Source: Quillaja saponaria
Lineage: Eukaryota > Streptophyta > Magnoliopsida > Fabales > Quillajaceae
Direction: 5' to 3'
Assembly (NCBI GenBank): GCA_029379385.1
Contig: CM055607.1
Location: 6,200,001-6,264,000 of the forward strand
Length of the DNA: 64,000 nt
Part shown: piece after piece, positions 12,871 through 23,556 of the stretch
Layout of the letters: each line of letters starts with the position of its first letter
How positions within the stretch are numbered: the first letter of the stretch is position 1
Notes under the pieces: model-generated
What the model saw: the letters and a program-made list of their open reading frames with translations, nothing else
Told to the model about the DNA's origin: nothing
Database searches by the model: none
Translations under genes and position numbers: made by a program

Positions 12871-13179
12871 CTAAAATTGAAAATTCAATTATCAAAAAAG
12901 AAAAAAGAATAGCATCCAAGTTTAAAGTAACTAGAAAGTAAAATAGTGAGATAAATTTAATAACAAGAAAAAGAGAGATCAACTAGTAATAGAAATGACA
13001 ACAATTACACATGTTCAAGAGCTCAACAACCAGAACTGGTTCTTTACCCAATATAAGAAAGACAAGCCCAGACTGAAAAGAACTAAAGAAAAAAAAGTTG
13101 CAAATGAAAGGCAATATTATTGACCACAAAAAAAGAGCAAAACTTTATAACACCTGTTTTCTGCACACCTTTCTTAACA

Positions 13180-13220
13180 TCCATTAATCATGGCTGGTAA
13201 CTTTGTAAATTTACCAGACA
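13180..13220 (-). ncRNA. Long-hairpin unit, truncated copy
   Basis: Contains one arm and the start of the loop (ATTAATCATGGCTGGTAAC followed by TTTACCAGACA). Instead of the second arm it runs into the CACACCTTTCT flank of the next copy at 13259, so it looks like an unequal-recombination junction. Confidence 0.4.
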
Positions 13221-13258
13221 TCCATTTCTGCACACCTTTCTGCATAACTTGCTTATCA

Positions 13259-13332
13259 CCCATTAATCAAGTTTGGTAACTTCAAAAACTTACCAGACAA
13301 TATAACTTCTGTTACCAGCCTTGACTAATAGG
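13259..13332 (-). ncRNA. Long-hairpin unit, copy 2
   Basis: Arms at 13311-13332 and 13259-13280 pair at 20 of 22 positions in minus-strand RNA, with two wobble pairs and two adjacent mismatches. The flank GATTAGAAGAAGTA on one side and GCACACCTTTCT on the other are shared with the other copies. Confidence 0.35.
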
Positions 13333-13535
13333 ATTAGAAGAAGTATTACAAAACAGATGCACATACAGAATTACCCTGAAAAAGAAAAGCTCAAGCAGCT
13401 TAGAAAAACATAAGTTCAAGAGCTTAACAACCAAAAAACTGCTACTTATCACAATAGAAAAAGGAAAGCGTGCACTGAAAATAAGTACTTATTAAAGAAA
13501 AAACTAGCAAAAGAATCTGCACACGTTTCTTAATA

Positions 13536-13609
13536 CCCTTTAATCATGGCTGGTACTTCGAAAATTTACCAGACAACATGACTTTTGTAATCAACCTTGA
13601 CTGATAAGG
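13536..13609 (-). ncRNA. Long-hairpin unit, copy 3
   Basis: Same arms and loop with small changes (one base lost in the GGTACTTCG segment, ACTGATAAGG at the other arm). Pairing is weaker than in copies at 13259 and 14293. Flanks as in the other copies. Confidence 0.3.
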
Positions 13610-13863
13610 TTAGAAGAAATAGAAAAAAAAAAAAAAAAATGGTGCACAAATAGAACTACCGTGAATATAAGCTCAAGCAGCTTAACAAAACAGGTTCAAG
13701 ACCTTAACAACCAAAAAAACTGCTTCTTTTCTCTATAGAAAAAGAGAATTCAGACTAAAAAGTACATACTAAAGAAAAAAAGTAGAAAATGATAGGCAAT
13801 ATGATTTGCCACAAAAAGAGAGTAAAACATTAAACACCTGTTTTCTACACACCTTTCCTAACA

Positions 13864-13935
13864 CCCATTAATCATGGTTGGTAACATCAAAAATTTATGA
13901 GACAATTACTTTTGTTATCAGCCTTGACTAATAGG
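13864..13935 (-). ncRNA. Long-hairpin unit, copy 4
   Basis: Arms pair at about 19 of 22 positions in minus-strand RNA. The loop is two bases shorter and its CTGGTAA motif is changed to CTCATAA, so only the long stem is kept, not the short alternative one. Confidence 0.33.
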
Positions 13936-14181
13936 ATTAGAAGAAGTAGCAAAAAACCAGATGCACAAATAGAACTACCCTCAAAATAAGCTCGAGCAGC
14001 TTAAAAGAACATTAGTTCAATAGCTTAACAACCAGAAAACTGCCGCTTTTCTCAATAAAAAAAGGGATGCCCAAACTCAAAAGTAGTCATTAAAGAAAAA
14101 TAAGTAGAAAAGTAAATTCAATATGATTTGCTAAAAATAATAATAATACAAAACAACTGTTTCTGCAAAACTTTCTTAACA

Positions 14182-14210
14182 CCCATTAACCATGGCTAGT
14201 AACTTCGAAA
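14182..14210 (-). ncRNA. Long-hairpin unit, one-armed remnant
   Basis: CCCATTAACCATGGCTAGTAAC plus CTTCGAAAAT is present, but the sequence then jumps to AGAACTATC, which in other copies lies beyond the second arm. This is a deletion copy that cannot fold. Confidence 0.4.
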
Positions 14211-14292
14211 ATAGAACTATCTTGAAAATAAAGCTCAACCCGCTTAAAAAAACATAAGGTCGAGAGTAAATCCTCACACACCTTACTTCACA

Positions 14293-14366
14293 CCCATTAA
14301 TCAAGGCTGGTAACTTCAAAAATTTACCAGACAATACAACATTTATTATCAGCCTTGACTAATAGG
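14293..14366 (-). ncRNA. Long-hairpin unit, best-paired copy
   Basis: Arms 14345-14366 and 14293-14314 pair at 21 of 22 positions in minus-strand RNA (three G-U pairs, one A-C mismatch). Read on the plus strand the same arms would have three A-C mismatches, so the structure favours minus-strand transcription, in agreement with the promoter at 15.5 kb. The arm length resembles a small-RNA precursor. I see no known miRNA in it and no clear H/ACA boxes. Confidence 0.4.
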
Positions 14367-15475
14367 GTTAGAAAAAGTAGAAAAAAAAAAAGAAAAAGAA
14401 AGAAAAAAAAGGAGCACAGATAGAACAACCCAGAAAATAAACTCAAGCAGCTTATAAACATAAGTTCGAGATCTTAACCAGAAAACTTCTTTGGAAAAGT
14501 GGAGACAGAAAAGCAGGACTTCCTTATTAAAAAGTACCAAAAGCAAAGCAATACGATTTGTCAAATAAAGAAAACGAATAAAAGAAAGAGTGAGTCTACT
14601 TCAACACCTGTTCTTCAGATGTTGTTCCCTTTGAAACTGGAAACATAGTATGTAAAACATATTTTGCTACTTTAAAATTCTTCTACAACATAGTATGTAA
14701 AACATATGCTGCCCTGGCCCATTAATTAAAATTCATCAGCGACAAAAGTACAATTGAGAAAAAATAGTAGTGCTTGACTAAACATAATTTACTAATACAT
14801 AGATTCCATACAACGGAACAAATAGCCCTTAATGAGTACTCAAGTGTTTCAAGAATCAGACAGTACAAAAAGTTAGACAATACTAATTACTAAATGTCAG
14901 ATAGAATGGCTAGGTTTCCATTATGATGCTGTGGACTACTTCCATGGATAAACATATTCGGCACCTGTGTTTCTATCACAGCATGATTAAGAAAATCTGG
15001 ATGGAAAACAACACCCACCAGCGTGCTTAAGAGAATATCCATATAGAAGATCAACACAACCACAAACACTAAAATCTTCACACAAACAAAAAGGATACAA
15101 GATTACATAAATAAATCAACAACATAAAAGAACCTAATCCATAAAATTGGTATACCAGAGTTTATAGATTCCATTGAAATTTTAGGAAAATACAACAAAA
15201 TAAGCCAGTATTCGATCTATATACCTGTGCGACTCTCGGAAATGGGTGCGCATACATACAGGCAGAGAGTGGACCAGGTCGATTGATTTAACTACTGGTC
15301 TTGTACAGAATCAACCGAAACAACAAACAAAACAAAGATTATCCAAAAAGGAATTTATATAAATCAGAAAACAACAGAGAACCTAAAACACATCAAACCC
15401 TAGCCCAGTGACCCAAATCAAAGAAATGCACTGAGAGAGAATTTGGTTGCAACTGAAAAAAAGAACGAGCAAGAC

Positions 15476-15725
15476 AAACCCTAATTTGTGAGGAGGCGGG
15501 GCCGGGCTATTGAATGAGCCGTTGGCGCCCTATTAAATAGGTTTACAGAAGTCGGTTTCTTTTTTATTTTATTATTACTAAAAATAAATAAATCCCTTAC
15601 AAATGACGCTATTTATTTTCTTTTATAGGCCTCGTCTGGGCCAATTACCGCGTTGATTGCCCAAATATCAGAACCGTTTATCATACGTTGGCACAGATTA
15701 TCCAAACGCTCCAGACAAAAGCCCA
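15476..15725 (-). promoter_or_regulatory. Minus-strand promoter with telo-box, TATA-like box and Site II motifs
   Basis: Reading leftward: Site II (TGGGCT/C) at 15720-15725 and possibly 15637-15642 (TGGGCC on plus, GGCCCA on minus), a TATA-like TATTTAATA at 15531-15539, a GC-rich stretch, then the telo-box TTAGGGTTT at 15476-15484. A second TAGGGTTT lies at about 15394-15401. Telo-box plus Site II is an established combination in plant ribosomal-protein and snoRNA gene promoters. A start site near 15500 is inferred from the TATA-like box. Confidence 0.5.
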
Positions 15726-16780
15726 TACCAATACTATTGTTAAAATGTTTTTATTTTTTATTTTTTTTATTATCATTTTTATATAGGGTTGTTAACATTA
15801 ATACTTAATTATGTTCATATTGTTTTTTTGAAATTTATAATATGGTCTTCCTAGTTTATATTGTGTCAATATCTTCTTTTTTAATAAAGTTAATGTAGTC
15901 ATTATCATTAATTGCTACTAAAATCAATGTGTTAAGTGTCTAAAAAACATATTTGACTCACCAATTATAAAGTATGTCCAAGTAATTAAATATAATACTA
16001 ATAATTTATAAAATTAAATTAAAAAAATTTGCATTGTTACTCACTCTTTATATAAATAAAAATAAAATTATGATCATAACTATACAATTTTACTTCACAC
16101 TTACACACTAACTCATCTTTTATTTATTTTTTAAATAAGACTAAATAATTTAAAATTATCACTTTGTACTTTATAAAATATGATTTGACATATACATAAA
16201 CACGTGTATATATAACTAGTAAAATTAAAAATTTGAAGAGTATTTTATCAATGTTAGACATGATTATGCCATCTTGACTATTAATATAATTTTTCATTTG
16301 TCACATAATACTTACATCTAAGACTATAGGAACCACATTGAATTTTATAAAAAATGACAGGGACAAATATTATTGCTAAGCCAAAAAGATGATGTATGAT
16401 ATTTCAAATCAAATGAGGCCAAATGCAATTTATATATTTATTTTATTTAGTGTACATGTTATCTTATGCTTATTTTTGATTAAGTCAAACACATGTTATT
16501 TGTATTGGGGTTAAAAAATCTATGATAATTTATTTTATATGATCTATTAAGAATATTTGAACCAAATAAGTCAACAAAGAAAACACATTTTATTAAATAA
16601 ATTAAAGACTATCAAAACACAGTAGTAATTTTTTTTTTTGTTTGGAGAAGGAACATATTAGTAAATAGGACTAGAGTTGCAATAGTGACAATATTAAAAT
16701 GGATTAGAGAAAATATTAATAAAATGGAAAAAGTTACATTAGTTAAAATCTTAGTGTACATGACCGATCAATCTTTAGTA
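15726..16780. other. AT-rich intergenic region
   Basis: Between the two divergent promoters. No coding, tRNA-like or clear repeat structure seen. Confidence 0.5.
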
Positions 16781-16820
16781 TGGGCCGACCACAATCGGCC
16801 TGTATTCTGGGCCGAGCCCA
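16781..16820 (+). promoter_or_regulatory. Site II cluster upstream of the methyltransferase gene
   Basis: TGGGCC at 16781-16786 and 16808-16813 and AGCCCA at 16815-16820 (TGGGCT on the minus strand) lie about 100 bp before the chosen ATG at 16918. Such clusters are common in plant genes for ribosome biogenesis and organelle expression. If functional, they argue that the ATG at 16780, which lies inside the cluster, is not the start. Confidence 0.4.
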
Positions 16821-16917
16821 CCAAATCTGGAAAAAGATATTTTGTGCAAGTTATTATCCATTCCCGCCATTGTTGAAAGTGAAAAGCTCAGGCAGCCGAT
16901 GCTCCGGCAATTGGAGA

Positions 16918-19900
16918 ATGATGCCTTTTTGCCTTCTCTCTGCCCGCCAACCCTCCCCTTTCATCAGCTGCCAAGCTTCCTCCACTACAGTGCATACTCA
17001 TTTTCCACCAACACAGCCTCCAAGTTTGCCTCCAAACCCTAATTCAACTCCATTGCCCTCGCTAACGTGTGCCCTTCAGTGCCAACACTTCCAATCGTAA
17101 GCGCCCAGTAGCTTCATTGTCTTGCTACGAAATTATTAATCCCCAGTTGCTGGTTTAGTTTTAGTTGTGGTTGATATAAATTACTGCATGATTGACAGGT
17201 GCTCCGGGGTGCACACATGAGCTCAATCTTCACCGTCCTAGTATCGCCGACGAGGCCACTGATTTCTTTAAGAGTATCGGGGTTTCTGGTTTCAGCTTTG
17301 ATAGTTGTAAACTGGTATTGTTCTTAATTTATATGACAAATTTACAAAATTTCAAAGCAATTTAGACTTCTTTTTCTTTAAAGTTGAATGATTTTTTTGT
17401 TATTAACTTATTATGGTTCGAATTTTAGTGGGGATGGAGGTGTCGTGCAAAACTGGCAGTTCGTGGCTCATCAATCAACCCTCTGATTGGGCTTTATCAA
17501 GAGGGTACTCATAATGTAGTTGACATTCCTGACTGTAAAGGTCCGAATAATGATTCTTTTAACTTTTTTTTTTTTTTTCTTTCCCAGTAACCATCATCAA
17601 TTTTAAATCATATTTATGCAGCTCATCACCCTAACATTAATGCTGCAGTGGAACTTCTTAAACAAGGTCTCTTATTTTTCTAGATTTTGCACGTAGCTAT
17701 TTATCCTGTGTATTTGAGTTTTGAATTAATTATATGTTCGGTGTTCCTTATATATTGTTCAGGTATTACTGAAGTTGGTGTTGAGCCACATGATGAAGAT
17801 GAAGGGACTGGTGATCTGCGATACATTCAGGTGACAATGACATATTTGATTAAAGTTAATGTGTTAAATATAAGTAATGAGTTTCTGTTGGAATTTTGTG
17901 GATCTAATAAATGGTGGGCTATTAACAGATGGCTGTGACAACATACAACACATCACTCCCTGCTGCTGCTAGATATAAAAATGGTTATTAGTTGAACTCC
18001 TTTATAACTTATTGGGGAAAAGTCCTTAACTGTACTTATATATTGTTATTTGTGACAGAACTAAGTGACTTAGGATTTTATCTGTTTCCAGGTAAAGTAC
18101 AGGTTAGTTTAGTATGGAATTCAAGAAACGAAAATTCACCCAGTTCAGATAAACTAAATGCATTGGCAAATGTGAGATTGCTACTCTCTATCTTGCATTT
18201 GTTTTTCTTTCTTTTCTTTTATGTATTATTGTATACCTCTTTCTCTCTGTTTCATTATCATACAAATTCGTAATGCATATGAATGGTTGCAGTTTCTTTG
18301 GAGAAAAGGTGGACCAAGAAGCAATTTCCATTTAATTCATTCTGTGTGGGTCAACTTTCAGACATCAACAAACAACGTGAGTTTAAAATGTTCCCCTATA
18401 AGAAATAGAGTAACTTTTTCTTTTTGTGCAGGTTAATTATTACTTTCTTTCTTTCCCACTCTTTCTTATTAGATCTGAGTCGGTGGATAGTGATTCCAAT
18501 AAGAATAACTGTAATTTGTACATTATTGAAATATACTTTTCATTCTTAAATTGGTTTTTTCTATTTGGTTTTGTGGGAACAAAATAATTCTTTACAAGTT
18601 GGCATGCCTTCTATTTTGATTCCAATAAGAATTCTCAGGCTCTTCTATTGAATGTGACTGTAACTAATGTTGGCATATGCAAGTTGGCGGCATGTCTTTG
18701 GACTGCAACAAAATGCAGAATCATAACATTTAAAAGTGAGAGTTATTTATTACATGTTTGTGGGGGCAATCTTGGGATGCCAAAGCTTGGTATTTCATTC
18801 AGTTAATATCATTTTCTTGATAAAATGGCATATCTGAGTTTTTATTTTATCTATGAATGATTATATCTTTTAAATGTTTTGTGCATCTGGAACTTGAAAT
18901 GCTTGATTGATTATGCAGATAATTTTTGGTAATAGATGGAGACATCTGCTAGGTGAAAGGGACTTTTGGGAACATGTAGGTGGCATTGATATTTCCCTGG
19001 CTCCTTCCAGTTTTGGCCAGGCAAACACACGGGTAAAGGATATTATTCTAGGTCTAGTGACTTTTATTGTTTTAATAGGGATGCATTGTTCTAATATTCA
19101 ATCTTTTAGACAAGTCATTATTATGGACAAATGGAGATGAAGATGGTGATCTGAAATCATGAATCTCCAACTCCCAACCCTTTTTCATTTCCTACCTTCT
19201 TGTTTAGATGCAGATTTTGCTTGTTATTTCATCATGCTGTCTGAGCTTCAAGCTTTTATCTATAAGATAAATGCATGTCAATTAGCAGCACATACCTAGT
19301 GATATTTGATAGAGCCCTTTTCAATTGTGCTGTTCTCTATTCTTTCTCTCAGGCTTTTGATATCTTGCTCCGGAAGTTACACAAGTATGTGCCTTATGGA
19401 GCATCTGTTGCAGATTTGTATGCTGGAGCTGGTGTGATTGGACTATCATTAGCTGCCACAAGAAAGTGCAGGTAAGTTTACATCGCATGATTTGTGCTTC
19501 TTTATTTATGTAAAAGTTATATTATCTCTTCTTGTTATTATTTTCAGATCTGTTAAATGCATTGAGATTAACAAAGATTGCCAAGGTGTCTTTTGAGAAG
19601 ACAATCGAACGCCTACCGATCCCCATAGAGGGAAGCATCACCTGGCATCATGCAGACGCTTCAAGGGTTAGTTTTGAATTATACTCAATATCTGAATCTC
19701 GGGTATATCTCTCAAGAGTTCTCCAGAATATCACATATACTGAAATGTGGAAAGTTATTTTTGAAACTAACTGATATTCATTTCAACAATATATGTAACA
19801 ACAGCCAAAAAAGTTATACACCCTCTGCCCCAAATTTGTCACCATTTGACATTGCACAAATTTTAAAAAAGGCAATGATTTGAACATGATTTTTCTTGAC

Positions 19901-22900
19901 TTATCCATTGTATCCTCTATATCTTTTTAGTTTGAAAAACGGTACAACTTATAATGAACTTTGAGCTTTTGCTCTTTTTCTGAATTGTAAAATATAGGGG
20001 CATTGTTGGAAGGTTATTGTTATAAAAAGCAGAATAGTGACATGCATTTTGGGAGCAAAAATGACACTTATTTTGGAATAGAGGGAGTATTAATTTCAAG
20101 ATTAACAAAACAAGTTTGGGGTTTTATGGAATCTACCTGATCAATGACGTTGAATGGTTTGGAGCTGATTCTATGATTATCTGCAAATTGAACAGGAACC
20201 ACTTTCTTGGCTTGTGGGCTCAGATGTAGTTGTCATTGATCCTCCAAGAAAGGGGTTAGATCCATCTCTTATCGGTTTATTGCGGAATATATCATCAGTT
20301 GAGTGTAAAGTCAAATCAACATCTCAAAGGTTGGACCATTGTGACTCGAGCTTTTAACTTGAAAATGTGGCCTTCAAAAGCTAAGGGCTAAGTATATGTC
20401 AATATGCAGCTCCAACTCCACTTTCAAGGAGGAAAAAAGACCTTGGGTATTACGTGCTAGAGACGATTCAGTTCACATTGGAAGCAAAACAATTTCAGAG
20501 AACAGCCTCCAGTCACTGCCACAAACCCTCATATATATAAGTTGTGGATGGGAAAGATTCAAAGAGGTAACTCCACAGTTTAAGTGATTGTTACTGATTG
20601 GCAGATTATTGTTATATCTTTATAAATTAATAGAATTAATCTGTTTTCAATTTTTTTTCAAACATGAAGTTTCTAGCTAATAATTTCAGTATCCTGACAG
20701 GATTGCAAGTCATTGTTGTCTAGTAAGGCGTGGCACTTGGAAAAAGCCCATGGTTTCAATTTCTTTCCTGGCACCCTGAGGTATTTGTTCTTAATCTTTT
20801 TTTCCCCTTATTTTTTCATTGCTCTTGCAGTGTCTTCATATATTTGCATGAGTGCACCATCTTGAATCCATCTTAGTCCTTGGTATCACTTAATTGCAGC
20901 TGATCCCAGTACATTATTGTACTTTGGATGGCATTATAGTTATAATTACAGTTTTGTATCTATCTCGGAACCCAAAATCTTACACTATATACGTTAAAAT
21001 TTCAACTACTTAATTTCACATTGAATCTCAATTTACCATGTTACTTGTTGATTAGTTTGAATACAAAGTATGAACACTAGTTCCAATTGGTAAAAAAAAA
21101 AAGCAGTATCATGAGTGATGCAGCCCATGAATTATTTCAAAAGCAGGTTATATTTTTTTAGGGTAAGAGTTTTTATTTATTTGTTATTTTATATATTTTT
21201 ATTTTATTTTTATTTTATGGTTTATGGATGTGGAAATAAGGGTGGATGGGTGGGAATGGTGGATTTAGGTGTGGGAGGAGTCCACCTCCTTGGACTGATC
21301 TAAATATCAGAATCTGATCCTAAGATTGGAGTTCTGGAATCTCACCTGAAATGTTTAAAGAAACAAAGTCTTTATTACTTGCTTGATAATACATAGAGTC
21401 TTTATTACTTGCTTGATAATACATAGATTGACCCTTTTATAAACTAATGTAGGTACTAGAAGACTAGTCTTTTTAATTACATTTACTAGACATTTGAATG
21501 ACTCTTTAATGACTTTGACTGACTTCTAGATAACAAAACCAATGACTTTGCCTGACTTCTGGATTAATAAAATTAATAACACTCTAATTGACTCTTGGGA
21601 CTTACATTATCGAACTGACCCACTAACAATAGGAGTATAACTGAATATCAACATAATTAAAACTCATTTTGGTTTTCTCCATCAATGAGTATGGCATTTA
21701 TGTCAGTTTTTAAGCAAGATTTCCTGTATTTCAGCTAGTGAAATCTCCACCCTTATGTTTTTTTTTAGGTGTATATATCACTACTGACTTTGCAGCTCCC
21801 TTGGTATTAGCTAGATAGCATCCTCTACTGTGCAAGAATTAAAACTGGAAACTCAAATGTAAAAGAAAATTAAAAGGAAAGGAAATATAAAGATTGCCTC
21901 ATATGCTATGCCAATGAAGCACGGATAGGTGAGTACTTGAACAACATTATCTCTACATGAGTGTAGGAAAAATACTCCCATCGAATTTAAGATGTAGCCT
22001 GTATGTATAGTTTGACATTTCCAGGCTGGAAATATATGTGTATTGATGAAGTGGAAATATGTGTTTGGACATTTCTTAATGATACCCTGCATTAAGAGAA
22101 TAATTTAAATAATATATAAAAAAAAGAATCAAAAGTTTTCTTCTTTCTTTCCCCCCCTTGAGTATATATCTATGTCTGGTTGTGTCATCTGAGAGGTGAA
22201 AAAAGCTTACTGCAACCATCAGATCAAACATAATGGCACATGACTTTTCTAAGTGATTTGTCAACTTTATAAATGCTGTTTTAGTGCAGACCCTTCATAT
22301 TTTATCTGATGCTTGTAGTGTGCCCTTCTCAGTCATAAAAGACCAGTCCCGTCTCTCTACACATGTGATTGTCCAGACAGACTCTTCTTTTTCATGATTG
22401 AAGAGGGCACAAGATTGAGGTTATATTGTCATTCTAGTGTGTAGGTACATCATAGTAATTAGAAAAATCACGGGACAGCAGAAGTTTTAGCCTTATAGGA
22501 CATTTATTTCTTCTTGTTAATTGTTGTCCAGAGAAGTTTTGACAATATGATACCCTAGACTTCACTTTACGACATTAAGCTATTGTTCTGTTTGTGCATA
22601 TACGTGTTTGTATTTACTATTGTTGTACAGTAGTTTGGACATAAAATAACATTAACTGCTCCTCTTTTACCACATCAGTAGAATCCCATGGGTTTTTTGT
22701 GTATACATTAAATTCTAGAGTATCTTAGCATATGACATTCAGATATTTTTCTATTTGTTAGTTCATATAGCCAATGAATGATTTCTGTAAAGTAACTGTC
22801 TTAATTGCCTTAGAAAATTGAGTATATTACAGATGTTATAATTGATGCCATGATGCGTGCATTACATACAACCTTCTCTCTCTAGCCAACTTATATTTGT

Positions 22901-23133
22901 TAGTATTAACATGTTAATGATTTATCTTGAAGTAACACAAGTTTTTATGGTTGATGCCATGATATTCACATTATATACATCTGGCCTCCTCTCCCAGCAT
23001 TTGTTAAAGAAAAATGTATAGAAACAATGAAATTGATATTTTGTTTCTGGGATATGATTGCAGCATTGAGGTTTTGGCAGTGTTCAAGAGGGACCTCAAG
23101 AAAAAGAAATCAGGAAAGAAGAAGAAAGGCTAG
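16918..23133 (+). CDS. TrmA/RumA-type RNA (uracil-5-)-methyltransferase, with two frame-breaking indels
   Basis: SAM-dependent m5U RNA methyltransferase family (COG2265), probably organellar since the N-terminus is Ser/Pro/Thr-rich like a transit peptide. Fifteen exons: 16918-17096, 17199-17314, 17429-17540, 17622-17666, 17763-17830, 17929-17983, 18092-18171, 18293-18376, 18919-19032, 19353-19471, 19548-19666, 20196-20329, 20410-20566, 20701-20780, 23064-23133. Motifs: the Fe-S cysteine pattern C-x5-C-x2-C (about C55, C61, C64), GWRCRAKLAVRG, FGQANTRAFD, SAM motif DLYAGAGVIGLSLA, DPPRKGLDP, and LIYISCGW with the presumed catalytic Cys. The end is Lys-rich. Two insertions break the frame: G4 at 17206-17209 (fits as G3, inside the Fe-S motif) and TT at 19578-19579 (fits as T). 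Allowing for them the exons give 510 codons including the stop. The last intron is 2.3 kb. Target RNA unknown. Confidence 0.88.
19819..20087. repeat. Stowaway-like MITE inside an intron of the methyltransferase gene
   Basis: The left end CACCCTCTGCCCCAAATTTG and the right end TTTTGGAATAGAGGGAG are inverted repeats of the CTCCCTC..CCAAA type typical of Stowaway elements. TA dinucleotides at 19817-19818 and 20088-20089 form the expected target duplication. 269 bp, no coding capacity. It lies between exons 11 and 12. Confidence 0.75.
20781..23063 (+). other. Large last intron of the methyltransferase gene
   Basis: Begins GTATTTG after exon 14 and ends TGATTGCAG before the 70-base last exon. It holds a 30-bp tandem duplication (21367-21426, GTCTTTATTACTTGCTTG twice) and otherwise unremarkable AT-rich sequence. 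No second gene seen. Confidence 0.6.
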
Positions 23134-23556
23134 GGGATCAAGCAGACATGGACTGTTCATGATTCTTCAGCCAAATTGGACCTCATTTACTAAGACATAT
23201 CAGACACTAACTTGTCCATTACATATAATATAAAATCTTACAAGTTGTTCCTCACCAAGGAACAATTTTGCATGTAACAGTAGGGGATGAATGTGAGATT
23301 AGTTTGAAGTTGAAAGAGGTTGTTGTAGGCATTCCCTCTGCATTGCTTGTTATCGTGCAGAATGAAACTTTGATTATTACTCATTAAAATGTGTAGAAAG
23401 AATAGTAATCATCAAATATAGTTTTACTTCGATCTTGTATCTCATCTTTCTTCTTTATATTTGATTAATAATGCAAAACTTTTAAGTAAACAGATAATGA
23501 ATAAAAAAAATACTTGCTCTAAAAATGCTGCTTCGATATTCATTGATTAGAAGGCT
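23134..23556. other. Short convergent 3' region between methyltransferase and CLC genes
   Basis: Only 423 bp separate the stop codons of two converging genes, so their 3' UTRs may overlap. No separate gene seen. Confidence 0.6.

Larger units (their letters stand above)
6900..15505 (-). ncRNA. Putative minus-strand non-coding RNA gene made of repeat modules
   Basis: This 8.6-kb stretch has no credible protein. Open frames in it are short, hydrophobic by composition and sit on the repeats. It consists of diverged tandem and segmental repeats with several RNA-like elements that read on the minus strand: three C/D-box-like units (9201-9285, 11821-11905, 12787-12870) and at least five full hairpin units (12242-14366). 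At its right edge is a minus-strand promoter with a TATA-like box, a telo-box and Site II motifs, the combination known from plant snoRNA and ribosomal-protein genes. I infer a long non-coding host transcript or snoRNA-like cluster running from about 15.5 kb leftward. Exon-intron structure is not resolved. Alternative: a transposon-derived repeat island next to an unrelated promoter. Confidence 0.4.

Noticed and set aside
12242..14366. Hairpin units as H/ACA snoRNAs
   Set aside because: A single long continuous stem without a paired pseudouridylation pocket, and no convincing H or ACA box at the right place.
12242..14366. CRISPR-like spaced repeats
   Set aside because: Units are 72-74 bases, diverged, irregularly spaced and in a plant nuclear context; nothing resembles a CRISPR array.
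16780..16917. Earlier in-frame start codon at 16780 for the methyltransferase
   Set aside because: It lies inside the Site II cluster, and the 46 added residues do not resemble a transit peptide better than the shorter start does. Kept only as an alternative.
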